NCBI GenBank assembly: GCA_038213005.1
Contig: JBBQTU010000019.1
Location: 1 to 30,658, forward strand
Origin: JBBQTU01 sp038213005
GTDB lineage: Bacteria; Planctomycetota; Phycisphaerae; Tepidisphaerales; Tepidisphaeraceae
Reading direction: 5' to 3'
DNA length: 30,658 nt
A model generated the notes under the pieces. It searched no databases and had not been told where the DNA came from. It was given only the letters and a program-made list of their open reading frames with translations. The translations under genes were made by a program, and so were the position numbers. Shown piece by piece: positions 26,259-30,658 of the stretch; within the stretch, counting starts at the first letter, position 1, and each line of letters begins with the position of its first letter.

Positions 26259-27374
26259 TCACCGGGCCAGGTCGCAAAGAATGTCGCAGCCTGCGATAAG
26301 TTTGGCATCCGTGGTGGCGTAGCTGATGCGGAAGTGCGTGTCGCGGTTGCTGAAGACGTTGCCGGGGATCATCAGCACGTTGCGCTCGATTGCCTTGGCG
26401 CAGAACTCGGTGGCGGTCATGCCCTTGGGGGCCTTGGGGAAGATGTAGAAGGCGCCCTGCGGCTTGACCACGTCGAAGGCGGTGCTGAGCTTGGAGTAGA
26501 CCAGGTCACGCTTACGCTTATACGTGGCGGCAGCGTCGGCCATCGACACGTCGTGGGCCTTGAGCGCGGCGAATTGGAGAGGCGCCGGGGCGCAGACGAA
26601 GGTGTATTGCTGGAGCTTGACCATCTGCTGGATCAGTTCTGTGGGGCCGGCGGCGTAGCCGAGGCGCCAGCCGGTCATGGCGTGGCTCTTGGAATAGCCG
26701 CGGAGGACGATGGTGCGGTCGTAGAGTTTTGCCGGGCTCTCGGCGGCGCCGTCATACATGAACGGCTCGTAGATCTCATCCGAGAGGATGATCAGGTCGT
26801 GCTTCTTAGCCAGTGCGACGGCGGCTTCGACTTCCTCGTTGCTCATGACGGCGCCGCTGGGATTGCAGGGCGAGTTGAGCATGAGGACTTTGGTTCGCGG
26901 GGTGATGGCTTTCTCGACCCGGTCGGCGTGGAAGCGGAAATCGGGGTAGCTGTCGACGGCGGTGAGCTTGCCGCCGGCCATGGTCAGCAGGTGCTTGTAC
27001 ATGACGAAGTAGGGGTCGAGGCAGACGCCTTCGTCGCCGGGGTTGATCAGGGCGAGGATGGCCAGGAGCAGTCCGCCGGAGACGCCGCTGGTGATGTAGA
27101 CGTCGCCGCAATCGCGGCCAAGTTCGGCCGAGAGGTCTTTGTGGATGCGGTCGCGGAGGGGAGCGATACCTTGGGTCTGGGTATAGCGGTTGTTGCCGGC
27201 GCTAATGGCTTCGATGGCGGCGGCTTTGCAGGTCTCGGGGACGTCGAAGTCGGGCTGGCCGATGGAGAAGTTGATGGGGTCCTTGAGCTTGGCGGCGAGG
27301 TCAAAGACCTTGCGGATGCCGGAGGCGTCGACGTTGTGGGCACGGTCGGAGACGAAGTCGTTAATGCAGCGCAT
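26259..27374 (-). CDS. PLP-dependent class I/II aminotransferase
   Basis: This 371-aa fold-type I aminotransferase moves an amino group between an amino acid and a 2-oxo acid in the cytosol. Landmarks in order are INFSIGQPDFDVPE near the N-terminus, NSPCNPSGAV (cofactor and substrate binding), SDEIYEPFMYDG (Asp and Tyr contacting PLP), the Schiff-base motif RGYSKSHAMTGWRLGY with K229, and the C-terminal FRISYA containing the carboxylate-binding Arg. Length and motifs suit the subgroup containing aspartate/aromatic and alanine-type enzymes; the substrate is not decidable here. A GAGGAG lies 9 nt before the ATG. It is separated from the upstream gene by a strong terminator, so it has its own promoter. 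It is not part of the carbohydrate operons. Confidence 0.93.
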   Translation of the reverse strand: MRCINDFVSDRAHNVDASGIRKVFDLAAKLKDPINFSIGQPDFDVPETCKAAAIEAISAGNNRYTQTQGIAPLRDRIHKDLSAELGRDCGDVYITSGVSGGLLLAILALINPGDEGVCLDPYFVMYKHLLTMAGGKLTAVDSYPDFRFHADRVEKAITPRTKVLMLNSPCNPSGAVMSNEEVEAAVALAKKHDLIILSDEIYEPFMYDGAAESPAKLYDRTIVLRGYSKSHAMTGWRLGYAAGPTELIQQMVKLQQYTFVCAPAPLQFAALKAHDVSMADAAATYKRKRDLVYSKLSTAFDVVKPQGAFYIFPKAPKGMTATEFCAKAIERNVLMIPGNVFSNRDTHFRISYATTDAKLIAGCDILCDLAR

Positions 27375-27454
27375 GGCGAAGACTCCTCATGTCAGGCGGC
27401 CGCCTGAGCGACCGGCGGCCGGGATAGTCCGGCTCACTCGTGCACGGCTGGGGC

Positions 27455-27504
27455 AAAAAGCATGGCACGGAGCCGCGAGGGCTTGCCATCGCGGCTCCGT
27501 GCCA
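27455..27504 (-). terminator. Strong intrinsic terminator of the small basic protein gene
   Basis: TGGCACGGAGCCGCGA (27463-27478) and TCGCGGCTCCGTGCCA (27489-27504) form a perfect 16-bp stem with a 10-nt loop. On the minus strand it is followed after ATGC by TTTTT (27459-27455). The position, 28 bp after the stop codon at 27532, fits termination of that gene. Confidence 0.85.
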
Positions 27505-27531
27505 GTTGGTTTCCCATGTAAGGAAGCGGGC

Positions 27532-27873
27532 TTACTTCTTCTTGGCGGCCGGAGCCTTGGCGGCAGCAGCCGGAGCAGCGCCCTTGGCGCCAGCAGCGGG
27601 AGCGGCACCCTTGGCACCCGCGGCGCCCTTGGCGCCAGCGGCCGGGGCAGCAGCGCCAGCGGCGGGAGCGGCTCCGGGGACTGCGGCGACTTCTTCCTTG
27701 ACGGTCTTGACGATGATGGCCTTGCGGTGGCCGACCTTGGGGAGGTTGTAGACGCTCTTGCCCTCATCCCACTTCTCGTCTTCTTGGAGTTTATCGAGAC
27801 GTTCAGCGCGGTTGAGCACATTGCGGTGTCGTCCGAGCGTATTGCCACTTCGAAGGCTGCGATCCAGGGACAT
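27532..27873 (-). CDS. Small basic protein (Planctomycetes/Verrucomicrobia/Chlamydiae family) with Ala/Gly/Lys-rich tail
   Basis: This 113-aa protein has residues 1-60 (MSLDRSLRSGNTLGRHRNVL, then NRAERLDKLQEDEKWDEG and VYNLPKVGHRK) that match what I remember of the short basic protein family TIGR04137, which is usually about 60-75 residues. From residue 62 on, the chain is a low-complexity tail of AAPAAGAKGA-type units ending AAKKK, resembling histone H1-like tails. ATG 27873 has a consensus AGAGGT 6 nt upstream; longer in-frame starts lack one. The function of the family is not established; RNA or ribosome association is suggested by its charge. A strong terminator and a probable promoter make it a single-gene unit. 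Confidence 0.82.
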   Translation of the reverse strand: MSLDRSLRSGNTLGRHRNVLNRAERLDKLQEDEKWDEGKSVYNLPKVGHRKAIIVKTVKEEVAAVPGAAPAAGAAAPAAGAKGAAGAKGAAPAAGAKGAAPAAAAKAPAAKKK

Positions 27874-27941
27874 AATTACCTCTTGTTCGATCTCAAATTC
27901 CACGCGCAGGGTCCTCGTCAGACCCGTGACGCGGGCGGAGC

Positions 27942-27970
27942 ATCTTACAAGGGAGGCCAACTGAGGGCAA
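27942..27970 (-). promoter_or_regulatory. Possible promoter of the small basic protein gene
   Basis: On the minus strand TTGCCC (27970-27965), a 17-bp spacer and TAAGAT (27947-27942) give a moderate sigma-70 match about 70 bp before the ATG at 27873. Each box has four of six consensus bases, so this is only suggestive. Confidence 0.3.
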
Positions 27971-28066
27971 TAGGGTGCAAGGGGTCTGCGATCCCTGATT
28001 GCGGAATCGCGGAGTCCGATGTTGGCGTATGCCGCTAACGACGAACTCGCCGATGCGCGGTGAGCG

Positions 28067-28615
28067 CTATGCAAATCGCGCCACGAACTCGGCAAATCCT
28101 TTCACCTGCGATTCCAGTCGCTCCACGATGGCCGGGTCGTTCAGTTGGCCGGCGGCGTCGAGTTTCGAGTTGATCTGAGGGATGAATACCCGCACCGGGT
28201 AGATCATCGCGTTGCGGTAGCCGAAGATCGCCTGGAGCTGCTCGACCGGGCGCAGGGCGCCCCACAGGCCGGCCGCCTCGCCGACGAAGGTCACAGGTTT
28301 GGCTTCAAAACTCTCGGGGAACTTCAGCATGTCGATGAAGTATTTCAGCACGCCCGGGAGCGAGCCGTTGTACTCGGGGCTGATCACGTGCAGGCCGGCC
28401 GACTGGACGATGCGGTCCTGCGTGGCCTGCCAGGATGCGGGCTTGGTGGCGTAGCAGGTCGAGGAGAACAGTTCCGGCGGCATCTGGGCGAGGCTATAAA
28501 GCTCGGCCGGGATTCCTAGTTTGTGGTAGATCGATTCCACGATGGTGGCGATCTTCAGGGAGTTGGCGCCGGGACGGTTGGTTCCCGAGATGATGAGGAT
28601 CGGACCTTTGCTCAT
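28067..28615 (-). CDS. NADPH-dependent FMN reductase-like flavoprotein
   Basis: This 182-aa flavodoxin-like protein probably transfers electrons from NAD(P)H to FMN or a quinone/azo-type acceptor in the cytosol. The phosphate-binding loop SGTNRPGANSLK (10-21) follows the first beta-strand, and SPEYNGSLPGVLKYFIDML (79-97) is the family's flavin-binding signature. VTFVGEAAGLWGALRPVEQL matches the next strand and loop. Length is typical. AAGGA lies 8 nt before the ATG. It follows the YkgJ-type gene by 54 bp on the same strand and may share its transcript. The physiological acceptor is unknown. Confidence 0.9.
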   Translation of the reverse strand: MSKGPILIISGTNRPGANSLKIATIVESIYHKLGIPAELYSLAQMPPELFSSTCYATKPASWQATQDRIVQSAGLHVISPEYNGSLPGVLKYFIDMLKFPESFEAKPVTFVGEAAGLWGALRPVEQLQAIFGYRNAMIYPVRVFIPQINSKLDAAGQLNDPAIVERLESQVKGFAEFVARFA

Positions 28616-28669
28616 GAATGGTTCCTTTTAAAGCGTACTGTGCAATTGTTGGCGCGGCTGGCCGGAAAG

Positions 28670-29188
28670 TCACTTCAGGTCATCGGCCAGTTGGGTCAGG
28701 GCGATGCGGCGAGGTGGCGCGGCGTCGTGCCCGGGTTCGTACTCGGTGTTGATCCATGCCAGTTCAGCGTTCACGGCGTCCAGGTCCAGCGTGTTGTCCG
28801 CTCCAAACTGATATTCGTCCAGGTCGAGGCTCGCGAAATTCAGGGGGCAAAAGGAGACGCTGATCTCGGGCTCGGCCAGATCGCTGTTGGTGAAAGCGAT
28901 GGGCAGTCCGTGGGTGCGGCAGATGATGGGACGATGCTGGTAGATCTGGCAGAGGTTGTCCTTGAGAAAAGCGCAAGAGGCGCTGGGATCCAATTGAGGG
29001 GGTTTGGCGCCGGCGGCTTGAATATCCTCGAGGATGGCCGCGTATTCGACGGGAAAGACGGTGAGGTTGACGCAGCAACCGGCGCAGCCAGGCCGGCAGA
29101 CCAGCCGGGCGCGATGCAAATGCGCGAGGTCGTCAGCTATGCGGTCGACGCGGGTACGCAGGTCACGATAGCCGTCGGTCGAGGTCAT
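28670..29188 (-). CDS. YkgJ-family cysteine cluster protein
   Basis: This 172-aa protein is of the CxxxCxxCC type, a family presumed to bind zinc or an iron-sulfur cluster. The cluster CRPGCAGCC supplies C31, C35, C38 and C39; further cysteines are C72, C80, C90 (HRPIICRTHGLPI) and C114. The motif order, including CxIYxxRPxxCR, is typical of the family. No signal peptide or TM segment is present. The start ATG 29188 has only a weak ribosome-binding site. A 7-bp tandem repeat lies 21 bp upstream of it. The family's biochemical role is not established. Confidence 0.88.
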   Translation of the reverse strand: MTSTDGYRDLRTRVDRIADDLAHLHRARLVCRPGCAGCCVNLTVFPVEYAAILEDIQAAGAKPPQLDPSASCAFLKDNLCQIYQHRPIICRTHGLPIAFTNSDLAEPEISVSFCPLNFASLDLDEYQFGADNTLDLDAVNAELAWINTEYEPGHDAAPPRRIALTQLADDLK

Positions 29189-29209
29189 GTCGGCATCTTA
29201 CCGCAGAAG

Positions 29210-29264
29210 GCTGAATGCTGAATGCTGAATGCTAAATGCTGAATGCTGAATGCTGAATGCTGAA
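29210..29264 (+). repeat. 7-bp tandem repeat (GCTGAAT, about 7.9 copies)
   Basis: Seven full units and one partial unit of GCTGAAT run without interruption; the fourth unit reads GCTAAAT. The array lies just upstream of the YkgJ-type start codon, so copy-number change could alter the spacing of that gene's promoter. Confidence 0.92.
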
Positions 29265-29625
29265 AGGGAAGAGGGGGCCGCCGGGTGGCAAAGCGCACGT
29301 AACAGGCGGGGTTATTCACTTTTCAGAGCAGCCGGACAGGCCTAAAACATGGCCGAAAGCTGCCAGCGCGCGGAGGTACAGGCTTCAGGAGTAGTATACG
29401 CTTGAGTGTGGTGGTTGTTCAAGTATAAGTTTGGATTTTAGAGGGGTAGATAGTCCTCACCCCAGGCCTCTGAGACGACTCCCTGACCCCGGAGCTCTGC
29501 CGCAGGGAGGGATGCGCGGTGCGAGGGGGCGGGACAGTGGTCGGGTAGCGCCGGAAAGCTAACTGGGCTCCGGTTAATCTCAGTATTATGCTTTGACCCT
29601 TTATCGTTCCTGCGTCTGGCCGAAG
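29265..29625 (+). other. Non-coding stretch with three consecutive hairpins, downstream of csrA
   Basis: No protein-like frame is seen. Inverted repeats include CTTGA/TCAAG (29401-29423, extended by flanking TATA arms), GGGGT/ACCCC (29443-29463) and CTCCCTG/CAGGGAG (29479-29509). GGA trinucleotides are frequent, one inside the third loop. The region may encode a structured RNA; no known RNA family was recognised. Confidence 0.4.
29581..29605 (-). repeat. Dispersed motif, copy on the reverse strand
   Basis: The reverse complement reads GATAAAGGGTCAAAGCATAA and continues TACTG, nearly identical to the copy at 25277. It lies just after the csrA stop codon. Confidence 0.6.
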
Positions 29626-29874
29626 CTATCTGGCGCGGTCGGAATCGACAGTCGGCTTGGCGGTGTCGGGCCCGGGCTGGCCAGGTGCCTTGACCCGGGC
29701 GGCCTCGTGGTTCCCCTGCTTGATGGCGTCGTAGACTTCCCTGCGGTGAATGGTGACCTCCCTGGGCGCGTTGATCCCCAGCCGCACCCGGTCGGCCAGG
29801 ATGTCCACCAAGCTGACTTCGATATCGCCGTTGATCACGATTATCTCACCGCGTTCAATGGACAGATCATGCAT
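29626..29874 (-). CDS. csrA: CsrA-family post-transcriptional regulator
   Basis: This 82-aa homologue of CsrA/RsmA would bind GGA-containing mRNA leaders as a dimer. ATG 29874 aligns the N-terminus with the family (MHDLSIERGEIIVI against MLxLSRKxGExIxI) and has GGGAGA 5 nt upstream. DRVRLGINAPREVTIHRREV matches the core, including the RNA-contacting R44 and conserved L4. Positions 6 and 7, usually basic, are Ile and Glu here. A Pro/Asp/Lys-rich tail of about 20 residues extends beyond the usual length of about 60-65. No flagellar or fliW gene is in the window. Confidence 0.88.
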   Translation of the reverse strand: MHDLSIERGEIIVINGDIEVSLVDILADRVRLGINAPREVTIHRREVYDAIKQGNHEAARVKAPGQPGPDTAKPTVDSDRAR

Positions 29875-29925
29875 AAGGGTCTCCCGGGCGTCTGCCATCC
29901 TCACGAGTTTGGCAACCGTGTAGAA

Positions 29926-30001
29926 CAGAGTATCCGCAGCGGGACGTGATGCCAAAGGCAGACCCGCGGAATGCTTGCACCATCCTCAGACTATCCGCAG
30001 G
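29926..30001 (-). promoter_or_regulatory. Paired near-direct repeats upstream of csrA
   Basis: CAGAGTATCCGCAGC (29926-29940) and CAGACTATCCGCAGG (29987-30001) match at 13 of 15 positions, 61 bp apart. On the minus strand a weak promoter, TTGGCA-17 bp-TACTCT, ends within the nearer copy. They could be two binding sites for one regulator. Confidence 0.3.
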
Positions 30002-30056
30002 AAACCTGAGTCAAAGTTGGCCGAATCGTCGCTTGTCATGAAAAGCCATCGACCTC

Positions 30057-30242
30057 ATGGCCGGTTCGCCCGGCGATGCCGTCAGCGAGTTGCTGTATCT
30101 GGTCGTCCTGCTCCTACTTCACGTCATGGTGCTCTGTGGGGCGTTCTGGTGGTATGAGCGACGATGGACCCGCGAGACCTCAGATAAACGGTCAAAGCAG
30201 GTTGAGTTAGCACTACAGCGCAACTTCATAGCGATGCGATGA
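30057..30242 (+). CDS. Possible small single-TM membrane protein
   Basis: This 61-aa frame has one clear hydrophobic segment (residues 11-32, ELLYLVVLLLLHVMVLCGAF) followed by a basic stretch (YERRWTRETSDKRSK), giving a plausible N-out/C-in topology by the positive-inside rule. Its start lacks a good ribosome-binding site. The 3' part coincides with a copy of the dispersed motif (30183-30200), and the stop codon lies at the edge of an inverted-repeat element, so part of the frame may be accidental. No family is recognised. Confidence 0.35.
   Translation: MAGSPGDAVSELLYLVVLLLLHVMVLCGAFWWYERRWTRETSDKRSKQVELALQRNFIAMR
30183..30200 (+). repeat. Dispersed motif, short copy
   Basis: GATAAACGGTCAAAGCAG matches the first 17 positions of the motif seen at 25277 and 29581, apart from one substitution, and then diverges. 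Confidence 0.5.
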
Positions 30243-30401
30243 AGTGGGGGGGGCGCCTCGGCCGCCCATTTCGTGCCCTTGCCGCGACACTCGGCGCTCC
30301 GATAACCCAGATGCACGCCACAGCGCTTCCTTGTTTCGCCGGCATCCTCAAGCGTGATCCGTCGGTAACCCAATGGGCGGCCGAGGCGGCCTGCCCCACT
30401 T
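30242..30401 (+). repeat. 160-bp inverted-repeat element
   Basis: AAGTGGGG (30242-30249) pairs with CCCCACTT (30394-30401), and CGCCTCGGCCGCCCATT (30254-30270) pairs perfectly with AATGGGCGGCCGAGGCG (30372-30388). The interior shows no coding potential. It resembles a MITE or a palindromic extragenic repeat. Confidence 0.65.
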
Positions 30402-30458
30402 TGAGGACGCGCAGTGGACTTGCGCTGTAGTGTTAATGGGGCTGGATTCCTGGGTTGT

Positions 30459-30509
30459 CCGGAAACATGGGCACGCCTGCAGATGTGCCGGGCGTGCCCG
30501 GCTTTCCGG
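30459..30509 (+). repeat. Two-part hairpin (7 bp plus 9 bp stems)
   Basis: CCGGAAA/TTTCCGG encloses GGGCACGCC/GGCGTGCCC with three-base internal loops on each side and a 13-nt apical loop. The symmetry is too regular for chance and fits a structured extragenic repeat. Confidence 0.55.
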
Positions 30510-30539
30510 GCAGATGAAAGTTTCGCGCCAGCGGGTGGT

Positions 30540-30658
30540 TGGCGCGAATACGGTGCTGAAAGAGGTGTCGCCCTTTCCGGGCTCATTCAGGGTGAATGGT
30601 TTTTACCCAGGGCTGCGCGAGTACGCTTACCCTGGGCTTAAGAATGCCGTCCCGTTGG
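30540..30658 (+). repeat. Extragenic repeat of planctomycete type, running to the window edge
   Basis: The segment contains GTCGCCCTTTCCGGGCTC, then CCCAGGG (30606-30612) and CCCTGGG (30630-30636) as a perfect 7-bp stem. From memory, GTCGCCC..GGGC and CCCAGGG..CCCTGGGC blocks are widely repeated in planctomycete genomes; this is recall, not a search result. No gene is seen from 30402 to the end. Confidence 0.45.

Noticed and set aside
26226..27407. Plus-strand frame of 393 codons opposite the aminotransferase
   Set aside because: Its Gly/Val/Glu-rich, motif-free translation is the mirror of the aminotransferase gene, which has all catalytic motifs.
27532..28095. Longer start at 28095 for the small basic protein
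   Set aside because: The added 74 residues do not fit the family and overlap the reductase gene; ATG 27873 has a consensus ribosome-binding site.
1..30658. tRNA, rRNA, tmRNA, RNase P RNA or SRP RNA genes
   Set aside because: I looked for conserved cores such as T-loop GTTCGAATC-type sequences and other invariant blocks in the spacers and found none that fit.

Overview
The window looks like a chromosomal segment of a planctomycete, probably of the Phycisphaerae type. The reasons are its high GC, a stand-alone prepilin-type FTLVELLVV protein beside glycan-degradation genes, very large secreted beta-propeller/CBM9-like proteins, a 'small basic protein' of the kind found in the Planctomycetes/Verrucomicrobia/Chlamydiae group, and repeat families in the spacers. 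This is pattern recognition from translations; no database search was possible.

Region 1 (1-12739, + strand) is the 3' part of a tightly packed carbohydrate operon. It holds a CUT2 (ribose-type) sugar ABC transporter ATPase (5' end outside the window) and its permease, a 1256-aa secreted FlgD-Ig/propeller/CBM9-like/PA14-like protein, a GH36-like barrel protein with two credible starts, a GH36 alpha-galactosidase-type enzyme and a GH38 alpha-mannosidase. Gaps run from an overlap to 96 bp. The transporter's binding protein is not in the window.

Region 2 (12740-13118) lies between the two converging operons and contains a decayed IS5-family transposase remnant with two frame changes.

Region 3 (13119-24944, - strand) is a second carbohydrate operon read towards the first. 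From its promoter it has a GntR/LacI-type regulator, a pseudopilin, the 3' relic of a second pseudopilin, a 1291-aa propeller/CBM9-like protein, a third giant protein split by one in-frame TAA, and an esterase/CBM9-like lipoprotein. A near-consensus sigma-70 promoter with an overlapping inverted repeat precedes the regulator. Together the two operons look like a SusC/D-free glycan-use locus for a material containing alpha-Gal and alpha-Man. Giant surface or periplasmic proteins and an esterase would act outside, the CUT2 transporter would take up sugars, and GH36 and GH38 would finish in the cytoplasm.

Region 4 (24945-30658) is ordinary chromosome plus repeat-rich spacers: a small two-TM protein, a class I aminotransferase, a small basic protein with an Ala/Lys tail and a strong terminator, an NADPH-dependent FMN reductase-like protein, a YkgJ-type cysteine cluster protein, a CsrA homologue and a possible small membrane protein. 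The spacers contain a dispersed 22-bp motif, two inverted-repeat elements, a 7-bp tandem repeat and several strong hairpins, one group of them next to csrA.
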